The notes below the pieces were generated by a model. That model had not been told where the DNA came from, did not search any database, and saw only the letters and a list, made by a program, of their open reading frames with translations. Both the position numbers and the translations under genes were made by a program. From a virus, in IMG/VR virus record IMGVR_UViG_3300030419_002963, positions 1 to 27,715 of that record: a stretch of 27,715 bases of DNA, one strand, 5' to 3'. This document shows positions 1-8,300 of the stretch, in pieces (position 1 is the stretch's first letter; each line of letters begins with the position of its first letter).

Positions 1-286
1 CGTCCATAGGCTCGGCGGCCAATTCGTCATCGGCCATGGCAAGGTCGCCTTCCAGATCATCGATCTCGGCGCCCTCTCGGTCAGCTTCATCATCCATATC
101 AGAAAGCTCTCGGCCTTCGGCCTCACCTTCTTCTTCGGAGTGACGAAGTTCATCTTCCTCATCACGGAGGCCTGGGGTATGATAGCTACCCATTTCTTGG
201 ATTCTTTCGTCCCCTACGGGGCGCATATCGGCGAGCTTCATGAATCGACGAAGTTCGCTCTCAGTTAACAAAGTCTTACGAGCCAT
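1..286 (-). CDS. Acidic phage protein, C-terminus cut by the window edge
   Basis: The first 95 codons of an open frame run off the low-coordinate edge. The ATG at 284-286 follows a strong AAGGAGA ribosome-binding site. The N-terminus (MARKTLLTESELRRFMKLAD) is a short amphipathic basic helix. From about residue 42 the chain is dominated by Glu and Asp, with runs such as DEEDE and EEEGEAE. From memory, this type of start (LLTESELRRFMKLA) occurs on small acidic proteins of marine and aquatic myovirus-like phages, some near head genes. A scaffold or core role is possible but not shown. No enzymatic motif is visible. Function unknown. Confidence 0.75.
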   Translation of the reverse strand, partial: MARKTLLTESELRRFMKLADMRPVGDERIQEMGSYHTPGLRDEEDELRHSEEEGEAEGRELSDMDDEADREGAEIDDLEGDLAMADDELAAEPMD

Positions 287-357
287 TATAAAATCTCCTT
301 GTTTATTTACATAAACTCAACAATAAATAGTAGTACAAATGTCAATGTGCCCAAAAC
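287..357 (-). other. Intergenic leader with a lone -35-like hexamer and a small stem-loop
   Basis: This gap separates the sigma-like gene from the acidic protein gene. On the minus strand it holds TTGACA at 340-345, but no good -10 box lies 16-18 bases downstream; the best 17-spaced hexamer is TGTTGA. Just before the ribosome-binding site is a short inverted repeat, GTTTAT-GTAA-ATAAAC. It may hold a promoter of a different class, for example one read by a modified polymerase, but this is not supported further. Confidence 0.3.
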
Positions 358-621
358 TTAATAAGGTTTCTCAACTAGATGTTTTTTAAGTTTCGCGAAC
401 GCCTTTGTTTCTATCTGCTTTACTCTAGCAAAGGAGATCTGTAAACGCTCGGCGATTTGCCTTAAGGTCATAGGTTTTTGATCATTATTATAAATAGCTA
501 CCAAAGTGCAATTATTATCTTTTTTGTAGTTAATCCACATTTTACACTCGGAAAGGTGGCACGATAGTTGGTGTTTTTGGCAGCTTCTAGCGCACTCTGT
601 TAGGCCATCTGTCTTTTTCAC
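358..621 (-). CDS. Small Cys-rich protein with a sigma-70 region 4-like helix-turn-helix
   Basis: An 87-residue protein. Residues 51-80 (MTLRQIAERLQIS...VKQIETKAFAKLKK) match the helix-turn-helix pattern of sigma-70 region 4, the part of sigma that reads the -35 box. The N-terminal half has Cys10, Cys14, Cys21, Cys26 and Cys38, plus His17 and His22, suggesting a zinc site. There is no region 2, so it cannot melt a -10 by itself. From memory, similar Cys-rich region 4 proteins are common in marine phages and are annotated as sigma factors. The start is GTG at 619-621, overlapping the stop of the upstream gene as GTGA, with AGGAG about 11 bases before it. A transcription-switch role is inferred. 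Confidence 0.7.
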   Translation of the reverse strand: MKKTDGLTECARSCQKHQLSCHLSECKMWINYKKDNNCTLVAIYNNDQKPMTLRQIAERLQISFARVKQIETKAFAKLKKHLVEKPY

Positions 622-944
622 AGGTCTGGATGCTCCTGTTCAATAAGGTCGAAGATATTTTCTAAATCGTCCTCATTGAATCCTATATCGTTCATGGTTT
701 TCTCTCCTCGATTTCGAAGGCGCTTGGATTTCTTTTTGATCCTGGGGGATTGATCCTTTACCTCGTCAATATATTGTTGAAGGACTGGATCGTCGTTGAT
801 ATAGCCAGTGATGATAGTTCGAAAAAATTCACCCTGCTTGAATCCATCATGTTTGAGTTTCAAAACGAGCTTGGCATGTCGATGTTCGTTGTCTGTGAAC
901 ACCACTCGCTTGTTCAGCTTTCCATAGTCTATTTCGTCGCTCAT
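618..944 (-). CDS. Conserved-looking phage protein of unknown function
   Basis: A 108-residue protein, not recognised. The first half is mixed alpha/beta with a basic helix around KLVLKLKHDGFKQGEFFRT. A strongly basic stretch follows at residues 67-80 (SPRIKKKSKRLRNRG), and the tail is acidic (NEDDLENIFDLIEQEHPDL). An N-terminal domain of this kind resembles small DNA-binding proteins, but no motif settles it. Its ATG at 942-944 overlaps the stop of the small membrane ORF upstream (ATGA), and its stop overlaps the GTG of the sigma-like gene. The three are therefore probably translated as a coupled unit. Confidence 0.7.
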   Translation of the reverse strand: MSDEIDYGKLNKRVVFTDNEHRHAKLVLKLKHDGFKQGEFFRTIITGYINDDPVLQQYIDEVKDQSPRIKKKSKRLRNRGEKTMNDIGFNEDDLENIFDLIEQEHPDL

Positions 945-1072
945 AATGGCATTCCGCAGACGCGCAGAACAGTTCCTACTGCCATACCGATTACGATTAA
1001 AATCAATAAATGTTTTCCTATTTCGGCTAACATCTCATATACTTCTTTTTTAGTAATCGGAGGCACTACCAT
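941..1072 (-). CDS. 43-residue single-span membrane protein
   Basis: A short ORF fills the gap between the IMPDH-like gene and the unknown gene below it. It reads MVVPPITKKEVYEMLAEIGK, then a hydrophobic span of about 18 residues (LLILIVIGMAVGTVL core), then RVCGMPL. It begins at an ATG at 1070-1072 preceded by GGGAGG. That start overlaps the end of the upstream gene by 7 bases, and its stop overlaps the next start as ATGA. Good ribosome site, tight packing and a clean transmembrane segment argue that it is real. Function is unknown; small phage membrane proteins include holin-like and superinfection-immunity proteins. Confidence 0.6.
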   Translation of the reverse strand: MVVPPITKKEVYEMLAEIGKHLLILIVIGMAVGTVLRVCGMPL

Positions 1073-2094
1073 CGCCTCCCAAGGATGTGAGTGTGGCTTT
1101 CGCTTAGTCCTGATGTGGTCTGTCTTATAAAGTGTGCCTTTGCTTGAAGCTCGGGGAGAGTTCGGGCGCCAGAATAACTAAAGCCAGATCGAATACCTCG
1201 TTCTAGATCTTCCAAAATCATGGACACTGGGCCGCGATATGGAACTTGCGTAGCTACGCCTTCGAACGAGGAATATTTACCATGCCAATCCATCTGGGCT
1301 TCCTTGCTTGCCATTCCCCGATATGCTTTCCATGCCATGCCGTCTTTCCCCTTCAGCACACTCCCTGGAGTTTCGGAAGTTCCAGACAACAAAGAACCGA
1401 TCATCACTGCGTCTGCTCCTGCTGCCAATGCCTTCACCATATCGCCTGAGTTTTTAATGCCGCCGTCTGCAATAATCTTAACATCGCGTGTAGTCTGGGC
1501 GCACTCAAAGATAGTCTCAAGTCCTGGGAGGCCGTGGCCTGTCTGTATGCGGGTAGAACAAATGGAGCCGCCGCCAATATTGCAGCGAACACTGTCTGCT
1601 CCCCAATCTGCCAGGTCATTGACACCGCGAAGTGTAGCGACGTTGCCTGCCATGATGTGGACACTATCGCCAAACTCTTGACGCAAAGCAATAAGAGCCT
1701 CTTTGACTTTAATGTGATGACCGTGTGCCACATCGACACAGAAAAAGGTTGCTCCCGCATTGAATAGCCGGCGAGCACGCTTTAAGTATTCTCCATTGAC
1801 ACCGATGGCTGCGCCAACGATTGCTCCTGATGTTGTTTTTGAAACAAACGTAGCAACCTCTTCTCGTTGCTCTGGAGGTGTGTTGTAGCGATGGATCACC
1901 GCTGTACCTCCGGCTACGCTCATCGCAGCCGCCATGCGAGCGCCGGAGATAGTGTCCATCGGAGAGGCGATAATAGGAAGGGAAAGTTTTACTCCCTTTC
2001 CTAAATCAGTTCCAATGTCTATCTCCGAACGAGATCGAATATCAGAGTACTGTGGGACCAACAGCACATCATCGTATGAATATGCCTGGTTCAT
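1066..2094 (-). CDS. guaB: IMP dehydrogenase / GMP reductase family enzyme without CBS domains
   Basis: A 342-residue TIM-barrel enzyme of guanine nucleotide metabolism. The opening YDDVLLVPQYSDIRSRSEID is the family N-terminus. The catalytic loop GGGSICSTR places the nucleophile at Cys179, and IADGGIKNSGD (about 208-217) is the phosphate-binding region. YRGMASKEAQ is the flap-side motif. The C-terminal pattern RSGFSYSGARTLPEL...TSGLSESHTH looks more like IMP dehydrogenase than GMP reductase. Typical IMPDH is about 480-490 residues with a two-CBS regulatory insert; here the barrel is uninterrupted and the length matches GMP reductase. The family is secure, the direction (IMP to XMP, or GMP to IMP) is not. 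Its ATG overlaps the upstream stop (ATGA). Confidence 0.88.
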   Translation of the reverse strand: MNQAYSYDDVLLVPQYSDIRSRSEIDIGTDLGKGVKLSLPIIASPMDTISGARMAAAMSVAGGTAVIHRYNTPPEQREEVATFVSKTTSGAIVGAAIGVNGEYLKRARRLFNAGATFFCVDVAHGHHIKVKEALIALRQEFGDSVHIMAGNVATLRGVNDLADWGADSVRCNIGGGSICSTRIQTGHGLPGLETIFECAQTTRDVKIIADGGIKNSGDMVKALAAGADAVMIGSLLSGTSETPGSVLKGKDGMAWKAYRGMASKEAQMDWHGKYSSFEGVATQVPYRGPVSMILEDLERGIRSGFSYSGARTLPELQAKAHFIRQTTSGLSESHTHILGRRW

Positions 2095-2468
2095 TCTTCA
2101 CCTTTTTTCTTGCGGCCGCGCTTTTTAACCGGAGGGGGTGCCTTCACCGATTTACGATAAGCTGCTGATTTCTCTAACAGTTCCTCCTCTTTAATAGGCT
2201 CCGTATTAACTTCCTCAACTGGCTGTGGTGGAGGTGCAGGCTGCGCTGGTGCCTGGAGCGCCGTGAGTGTGTTCTGCAATAACACATAGGCGTTTTGAGC
2301 CACTGACAGCGCTTTGCTTCGCTCTACAATGTCTGTGAAATAATCATTATCTTTAATCGCAGCCAAGGGACTCTCAAGATAGGCATCGATAATTGCTTTG
2401 TGCTCCATCATTTCACCACGGAGTCGAAACATGGCGGCTTCCACGTATTTTTCTCTAGCGTCACTCAT
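2091..2468 (-). CDS. Phage protein with helical N-terminus and Pro/Lys-rich tail, unknown function
   Basis: A 125-residue protein, not recognised. Residues 1-75 look helical (SDAREKYVEAAMFRLRGEMM). A proline-rich linker follows (APAQPAPPPQPVEE), then a basic tail ending KKRGRKKKGEE. The tail could contact nucleic acid. It is coupled to both neighbours: its ATG overlaps the stop of the thioredoxin-like gene, and its stop overlaps the IMPDH-like start. No function assigned. Confidence 0.7.
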   Translation of the reverse strand: MSDAREKYVEAAMFRLRGEMMEHKAIIDAYLESPLAAIKDNDYFTDIVERSKALSVAQNAYVLLQNTLTALQAPAQPAPPPQPVEEVNTEPIKEEELLEKSAAYRKSVKAPPPVKKRGRKKKGEE

Positions 2469-2833
2469 TTTGTCTCTCTCTTGATAAAGTTTTTAATATC
2501 TGTGGAATAAAACCATGTATTTTTGTTGGGTGGATCCGGATCTTCCAAGACTCGTACGCGAGGCTTGATGAGTCCTGTTTTCACACTAGCTATAGATGGT
2601 ACTCCATTAATCTTAATAATAGATTCTAAATTTTCAGTATCATCCACATTAAATGCAAAGAAATATATATTATCTTCTTCGTTGGAATCTGCAATATCCA
2701 CATAATACTCATGTAATGCAGAGCAGTAATCACAACCATTAGAATAAAATTTAATAACACAAAGTGCTTCTTGTTCTATTGGCTCTTTCATGAGCTTTCG
2801 AAGGGCTCTTTCGGATATTCTACTAACCGACAT
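2465..2833 (-). CDS. Thioredoxin-like protein (CxxC)
   Basis: A thioredoxin-fold protein of 122 residues when started at the ATG at 2831-2833. That start has GGAGG nine bases upstream and overlaps the upstream gene end by 11 bases. A longer reading is possible but would overlap that gene by 56 bases. The redox motif is Cys34-Asp-Tyr-Cys37, after the strand VIKFYSN. The cis-proline loop NGVPSI is also present. The C-terminus is extended and charged. Thioredoxin-like proteins in phages can supply electrons to ribonucleotide reductase, and a class II reductase with a C-terminal Cys pair lies in this window, so that pairing is a reasonable inference. Alternatives are a glutaredoxin-like or general disulfide reductase role. 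Confidence 0.75.
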   Translation of the reverse strand: MSVSRISERALRKLMKEPIEQEALCVIKFYSNGCDYCSALHEYYVDIADSNEEDNIYFFAFNVDDTENLESIIKINGVPSIASVKTGLIKPRVRVLEDPDPPNKNTWFYSTDIKNFIKRETK

Positions 2834-3014
2834 CGACCAAAGCCTCCAGGCGCTTGCGCTCCTTGGTTGCGCCTTCACCCTTTCCTAGCCGGTAGTCCAG
2901 GGCTCGCAGTTGTTGGGCCGGCGTCATCTTATCACGAGCCTCTTGGCGTTCTGCCGCTCGTTCTCGCAACTCATTGCGGCGGTGCTGGCTCCTATTGATT
3001 CTTCGTTGTCCCAT
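2823..3014 (-). CDS. Small arginine-rich protein, unknown function
   Basis: A 63-residue, highly charged protein rich in Arg, Glu and Gln (MGQRRINRSQHRRNELRERA). It is probably one long helix or disordered. The ATG at 3012-3014 has AGGAGG seven bases upstream. Its first 23 bases overlap the end of the Zn-ribbon gene, and its end overlaps the thioredoxin-like start. It could bind nucleic acid, judging only from charge. Confidence 0.65.
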   Translation of the reverse strand: MGQRRINRSQHRRNELRERAAERQEARDKMTPAQQLRALDYRLGKGEGATKERKRLEALVDVG

Positions 3015-3255
3015 CTAACACCTCCTGTGTTTTTTTAATGCAATCTGGGCAAAATAATGTAACTGATTCTTTTTCTTCTCGCACAACCACCTTCCATGAA
3101 AAGACCATCTCTCGACTAGTCTTATCAAAAGGGGCTCCGCAGGCCGAACAGCTTTCTGGCAAATGACCAAACATCATTAACTTGTCTTCCATTGCCTGTT
3201 GGCTGTCGTTCTTCCGACGTTTTGCGTCTGCTGCTCGGCGCTGCTTACGATTCAT
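2992..3255 (-). CDS. Small zinc-ribbon protein
   Basis: An 87-residue protein with two Cys pairs, C36-SA-C39 and C74-PD-C77, about 34 residues apart: the layout of a four-Cys zinc ribbon. The N-terminus is strongly basic (MNRKQRRAADAKRRK); from memory, such a start occurs on many small proteins of large phages. A nucleic-acid or protein-binding adaptor is likely, but the target is unknown. The ATG overlaps the dUTPase stop (ATGA). Confidence 0.72.
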   Translation of the reverse strand: MNRKQRRAADAKRRKNDSQQAMEDKLMMFGHLPESCSACGAPFDKTSREMVFSWKVVVREEKESVTLFCPDCIKKTQEVLDGTTKNQ

Positions 3256-3716
3256 GCGCCAGTGCTCCCCAGGGCTCCGTCACCTCGACTGCTGATAGTC
3301 ATGGGATAATCATACAGATTTCCTTGGGTGCGCTCGGTAGGTCGAAAATGAACCACTGGAATCAAAACTACTTGTGCAATCTTCATCCCGGCTCCAATAA
3401 ACTGTGGCTCTCTACCAACATTATGAAGATTAACGAACACCTCGCCGTCATAGCCTGAATCAATGACACAGGCTCCCACAAGCAAATGTTTCTTAGCTGC
3501 GTTGCCAGAGCGATTCTTTACCTCCAACATATACCCATGAGGTACGCCAAACTTGAGACCCGTGGCAAAGATGCCGGATTCTCCAGACTTAAGCCAAGTT
3601 CCAGCTACCTGATCTCCATCCGGCGCATAGAAAATGTCAAGACCTGCGTCTGATGGGTTAGCCCTATCAGGGGTGCGAGCATTCTGCCTAACCTTGGAGT
3701 ATTCAAGAATCATCAT
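3252..3716 (-). CDS. dut: dUTP diphosphatase (trimeric dUTPase)
   Basis: Hydrolyses dUTP to dUMP and pyrophosphate, keeping uracil out of DNA and supplying dUMP to ThyX. The 154 residues carry all five family motifs in order: PSDAGLDIF (I), KNRSGNAAK (II), CVIDSGYDGEVFVNL (III, with the catalytic Asp), GMKIAQVVLIPV (IV) and RGDGALGSTG (V, the phosphate-binding loop). Length is normal for the homotrimeric class. The sequence opens with two ATG codons (MMILEY) behind GGAGAT, so either may be used. It overlaps the upstream gene by 14 bases and the zinc-ribbon gene by 4. ThyX, the deaminase and the reductase elsewhere in this window complete a dTMP pathway. Confidence 0.95.
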   Translation of the reverse strand: MMILEYSKVRQNARTPDRANPSDAGLDIFYAPDGDQVAGTWLKSGESGIFATGLKFGVPHGYMLEVKNRSGNAAKKHLLVGACVIDSGYDGEVFVNLHNVGREPQFIGAGMKIAQVVLIPVVHFRPTERTQGNLYDYPMTISSRGDGALGSTGA

Positions 3717-3957
3717 TATCTCCGGTGAGTAGATTATAGTTGTCTACCACTTCGTCAATATTAATCTTCCCCTTAAACAATCGATAAGCTTTGACGGCGG
3801 CTCGGATTTCATCAGTAGTGAGCCATCCGTTCTCGCGAAACTCTCCCCGAAGCTCTCGCTTCTGTTCCTTGTACGGCTCCATTGCTTCTTCAATGGCGTT
3901 AAGCGAGCGAATATACTCCTTAACATACTTTTGTTTTTCTTGTAGTGTGTTGGCCAC
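3703..3957 (-). CDS. Small helical phage protein, unknown function
   Basis: An 84-residue protein, mostly helical by eye (QEKQKYVKEYIRSLNAIEEA) with a charged middle (KEQKRELRGEFRENGWL). Not recognised. It starts at GTG 3955-3957 with AAGGAGG just upstream and is the first gene after a strong promoter at 3983-4011. It therefore heads the cluster down to the acidic protein gene. Confidence 0.7.
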   Translation of the reverse strand: MANTLQEKQKYVKEYIRSLNAIEEAMEPYKEQKRELRGEFRENGWLTTDEIRAAVKAYRLFKGKINIDEVVDNYNLLTGDNDDS

Positions 3958-3982
3958 TGGCCCTCCTTAATGGTTCATTCTT

Positions 3983-4011
3983 ATTATAACTGAGTCAAAA
4001 CTGAAAGTCAA
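3983..4011 (-). promoter_or_regulatory. sigma70-type promoter before the dut-guaB cluster
   Basis: Minus strand: -35 TTGACT (4006-4011), 17-base spacer, -10 TATAAT (3983-3988). A seven-base A-tract lies just upstream in the form AAAAAAATACTTGACT. The -35 overlaps the stop codon of the J-domain gene. The -10 is about 26 bases before the next start codon, giving a short leader that keeps the ribosome-binding site. Confidence 0.88.
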
Positions 4012-4721
4012 GTATTTTTTTGAGGTACATCTAAATCAAATAGCTGCTTTAAAAAACTGCGAATCAAATGATCTCTGTTCACGTCCGACTCACAATCCGC
4101 AAATAAATAATTATATGTTTGCATGTGTTGCTGGATTTGAGTTCTCAATCTTTTTCCTTCAGCTTCCATCCAGGTTATTTGTTCATTATAGTTCTTCGGA
4201 AGCTCAATGTCAAGCTCTTCTGCCATTTCTAATAAAGTAAAATATTTTTGAGAGTCCAATGCGTTCTTTGCGTCTTTAAACTTTTGTTCAAAGAGAATTC
4301 TGGTTTTTTCATCTTTAGCCTTGTCGGGGTGAACGTGGACGGCGATGGCTTTAAATAATCTTTCGAAGGTTTCGTGGACTTCCTTATCTATTGGCGGCCT
4401 CTCTTCCTCTGTCTTTCCCTGGAAACGGGCGATCATAGTGTCGCATGCGTCTAGCAACTCATCTCGGGTTTGCATTTCTTTGTCTTGAACGCGACCAAGA
4501 TCTTCTTCGTCCTTAACTCCGTAAGCATCTTTAACTCGATCAATATGTTTGGCGTTAAGTTCTGCAATGTCAATATCGTGTTCGGCGCAGAACTTTTCAT
4601 AATACTTTTGAAACTCTGGGCCGGCTGACTTTGCAACGTCTTTTACTAAGTCATATTCTTCATGAAAAAAACGCAGGCTGTTGATGGCGCGCTTCCATCT
4701 AAACTGGGTTGCTATGGACAT
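4008..4721 (-). CDS. J-domain (DnaJ-like) co-chaperone
   Basis: A 237-residue protein with a J-domain at about residues 110-175. It contains the hallmark His131-Pro132-Asp133 within AVHVHPDKAKDEK, followed by helix III (FEQKFKDAKNALDSQKYFTLL). J-domains stimulate the ATPase of Hsp70 (DnaK), so this protein probably recruits host DnaK to a phage target. The rest is helical and lacks the Gly/Phe and zinc-finger regions of full DnaJ. The long N-terminal helical part (1-105) and the C-terminal helices are the likely client-binding parts. It lies directly downstream of ClpP and DnaE. Family is fairly certain, the client unknown. Confidence 0.82.
   Translation of the reverse strand: MSIATQFRWKRAINSLRFFHEEYDLVKDVAKSAGPEFQKYYEKFCAEHDIDIAELNAKHIDRVKDAYGVKDEEDLGRVQDKEMQTRDELLDACDTMIARFQGKTEEERPPIDKEVHETFERLFKAIAVHVHPDKAKDEKTRILFEQKFKDAKNALDSQKYFTLLEMAEELDIELPKNYNEQITWMEAEGKRLRTQIQQHMQTYNYLFADCESDVNRDHLIRSFLKQLFDLDVPQKNT
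4185..4213 (-). promoter_or_regulatory. Intragenic consensus promoter within the J-domain gene
   Basis: Minus strand: TTGACA (4208-4213), 17 bases, TATAAT (4185-4190), a full match to the sigma70 consensus. It lies inside the coding frame (residues ELDIELPKNYNEQ) about 230 bases before the next gene start and about 200 bases upstream of the intergenic promoter. Unlike several others it has no A-tract upstream. Coding constraint could have produced the match by chance. Confidence 0.6.
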
Positions 4722-4734
4722 ACCCTAAGTAGTG

Positions 4735-5340
4735 TCAGCCGAAGTCGAACTCAACCTTTGCTGTGATTTTCAACTGAGGAACATGAGCGTGATTAATGAG
4801 GTTATGTTGGGATGCCTCTTCATAATCTAAAAACCAGTCAGCGTGACCTTTGTCATGGATAATATCCAAGAAGTAATCTTCTGGGTGGCCGCAGTTTTCA
4901 GCCATCATGCGATAAACCTTTTTATTTAATCTTTCGGTTTCTTCTGCTGATGCTTTGATCTCCTCAACCTTTCCCCACTTCATCGATGACACATCATGAA
5001 TCATCAGTGTTGCATCGCGATCCATATATCGGTGCCCTTCGTCGCCAAAGCTGGATAAGATAGCTCCGCAACTCATGGCTTTTCCTTGGATGATGGTCGC
5101 GACGGTCAGGTCAGAGTGTCGAATGTCTGAAATCATAGACATTAAACTATAGACTTGTCCACCGTAGCTATCGATGATAATTGGAATAACCGGCTGGCCT
5201 GTGTTGTGAGCCTTCCGCATTAGTTCGGAAAACTCTTTAGCTGCGTCTTCGGTAAACTTTCTTACACGAATGACAACCGGAAGATTATCAATAAGTTTGG
5301 GCTCTTTTAAAAGCGGGCTAAATTCTCTAAATACATTCAT
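4735..5340 (-). CDS. clpP: ClpP-like ATP-dependent protease subunit
   Basis: A 201-residue serine protease of the ClpP/crotonase fold. The catalytic Ser90 lies in GKAMSCGAIL and His115 in LMIHDVSS. The oxyanion glycines are in DSYGGQV (57-63). The third residue is probably an Asp in HDKGHADWFLDYEEA. Length matches bacterial ClpP, and there is no signal peptide or transmembrane span. ClpP assembles as a barrel fed by ClpX or ClpA. No such ATPase is in this window, so it may use host partners or act as a maturation protease. The ATG at 5338-5340 follows AGGA, four bases after the DnaE frame ends. Confidence 0.88.
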   Translation of the reverse strand: MNVFREFSPLLKEPKLIDNLPVVIRVRKFTEDAAKEFSELMRKAHNTGQPVIPIIIDSYGGQVYSLMSMISDIRHSDLTVATIIQGKAMSCGAILSSFGDEGHRYMDRDATLMIHDVSSMKWGKVEEIKASAEETERLNKKVYRMMAENCGHPEDYFLDIIHDKGHADWFLDYEEASQHNLINHAHVPQLKITAKVEFDFG

Positions 5341-5343
5341 TGT

Positions 5344-8300
5344 TTATCCTAATAGTCTGAAAGTTTTACCCACTGCATAAGTCGAAAAGCCCCAGTTCTC
5401 ATCGTATTTGAGCTTCGCCATATATGGGCGGTTAATGTGAATCCTATCTTTGTGTGGCTTGATGCCCCAACATCTTATTCTCGTTAGTTCGTTGTTGGAG
5501 TCAATCACCTCAACAATCCAGTACAGCTTTCCATTCTTGGTCTTGCGTTCTGTGATCTTGCGCGGGATAAACCAACACAATAGTAACGAAGGGTCGTATT
5601 CAGAGATGGGAGGCACGCACTTCTCTTGAAGGCGCTCGACCTTTTCTAACGAAATCACCAAGTTAATGGGAAATACCCCAGTCAGATCAGTTTTAAACTG
5701 AATGACCTCTTCCTCGCTGAAGTCTCCTTCCGGCTTGTACGTTTCGATATTCTCACGAAGGCGCTTCAAGTTCTTGGGTCGATCAACAATGCACGCAGAC
5801 CAGAAGTGTTTCATTCCCGTAAAGCGGTCGTCGAGCAGAGACTCTAGTGCTCCACCGCGACACAGCGCATCCAAGCATTTCTTGTTCAGTTTGGAGTACA
5901 CAACTTCCTCATTGAACAACAACTCTTCTGCCGTTCTGAATGGTCTGTGGTTCAGGACCTGCTCAATCGCAGCACCACCGAATCCTTTAATCGAAGTCAG
6001 CGGCTGAATGAGGGTCTGTCCATCATCGGAGATCTCCCACACAACTCCTGACTTGTTAATATCGAGTGGCGCGATCTTGAAACCAAACTTCTGTGCGATG
6101 TTGATGGCTTTCTCTTTCCTTGTCTCGGGCTCTTTGTCCAAGAACGCAGCCATCCATTCTGGCGCGTAATAGTTCCACAGCCATGCACACTGATATGAGA
6201 TAATCGAATACGACACAGCGTGAGACTTGTTGAAACCATATCCAGAGAAGTATTCAAACTTGTCCCAGAGGTTTTGAGCAACGTCTCGGTCCAAGCCTTT
6301 GTCAACGCATCCTGTGATAAACTTGTTGTGTAGCTTGCCCTTTACGCTGTTCTTGCCTGTTCCCTTTTTGGTCAAGACCTTGCGAAGCATATTACCTTCG
6401 TCCAAGGTCAAGCCTCCCAGTTTGTGAGCAAGCAGTGCAATCTGTTCCTGAAAAATCAAGAACCCGAAAGTCTCGCCTGTAACCTCTTGGACCTCATCTG
6501 AAACATACTGAATATAATGAGGGCTTTCCTTAGCCTCCACATACTCTTCATGCACATCTGCGGCCAACGGACCAGGGCGATAGATAGATGTGATAGCTGA
6601 AACATCAATGATGTTGCGTGGCTTCACTCGGGTGCAAAAGCGTTGTGCTCCCTGCTCTGTGAACTGAAATACACCAGCCCACTTTCCAGTGTGGAAGATA
6701 TTCTCATAGACCGCTTGGTCATCCATATCTAGAACGTCGGGGTGTAGGTTCTTCTCATAGTAATCTCGCACATCAGCAAACGTCGGATTCTGAATGCCGT
6801 GATGGCGGCGCAGGATGTGCTCGATGCACCCCTCCATCATCTTTAAGGTCGATAGTCCAAGCAAGTCAAACTTAATAAAGCCCATCGGCTCTAAGTGTCG
6901 GACGTTCTGGCCTTCAGCCCATGGAGCCTGCCGCACACCGCCAGAGTTAATCAGTGGCATGCTTTGGTCCAAGTTCTCTGCAATCACCACACCGCCGGCA
7001 TGACGTGAACAGGAGCGAACTTGTCCTACCAGCCCCTCAACGTGAGCCTTAACGTCTGGATATTTGTTAAGGTAGTTTTGCAGCGACGGAGAAAACTCCA
7101 TCACCTCTTCCCACGTTGGATTATAAACACCAGACTTAATACCATGACGGCGTTTCGCTTCAGGAGTGGCCTCACGCATCATAACCGATGTAACCGTGTT
7201 GGCTTCTGTGAATGGAATCTCGTAGAACTTCGAAATATCCTTAATGAGAGATCGAAGTTGTAGCGTGTTCCAGTTGGAAATCGGTGCAACGCAATCCTCT
7301 CCCCACATCTCGACCAGCTTTTCCTTGAGAGCCATGCTGTCAGATACATCATAATCAATATCTGGATAGTCTGTGGCGTCTGCTCGAAGAAAGCGAGAGA
7401 ACAGTAGACCATACTTGATTGGATCAACCTGTGTAATGCCCAATACATACGCAACTAGCGAGCCAGCGGCTGAACCTCGACCTGGGCCTGTCAACATCAT
7501 GTCGGTGGCCGTGTCAACGATAGCTTTCATCGTCAAGAAATACTTGGAGAAACCTCGGTCATCGATAACATCGAGTTCGCTTTTAAGGCGGTCCACGTAC
7601 TCCTGGTTCGTGTGTAGCCCTCTGCCCCTCAAACCCTCTAGGGAATAGTTTACAAGCGCTTGTGTGGCCGTATAGCCGGCAGGAACGACGAAGCTAGGCA
7701 AACGGACGGTATTATCTGGAAGGAAGTCCTCAATACGGTCGAATGCGATTCGATATGTCTCTTCGATAGAATCTCGAACCAAGTCGTCATCATACTCAAT
7801 GTTGGCTTCGGAAGAATACTTCTTATAGCTCTCCCAGATCTGATCCCCATTTTTAGGATATAGTTCATAGCCAATCTCTTCCACATCAATCGGGAGTTCT
7901 GATGACATGTACTCGGGGAGACCACCCTTACCTAACCATCCAAGGCGCGTGTATAGCTCGCGGTCACGCCACGCTGTCGGCGTTGGATAGTGAGAGTCGG
8001 CAGTTGTAATCAACCGCAAGTCAAACTCTTTAGCCACTTGGATGATGTATTGATTCAGGGCGTGCTGCTCGGGCACATTGTTCCACTGAATCTCAGCGTA
8101 CCAGCGGTCTCCGAAGATATCGACCATCTGGCGGGTGGTCTCCCGCATTGCATCAAGAACCGCGTCGTCTCCATCCTCGCGGTTTTCCCAATAGTTCCCA
8201 GCGTATACGCCCCCAAGACAGGCGGATGCTGCGATGATCCCCTCATTGTACTTCTTAAGCAAAGCATAATCAATGCGAGGATAGCGGTAGAAATTCTCTG

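Noticed and set aside
3721-3780. TATAAT and TTGACG pair inside the small gene at 3703-3957
   Set aside because: The spacer is only 14 bases, outside the working range for sigma70.
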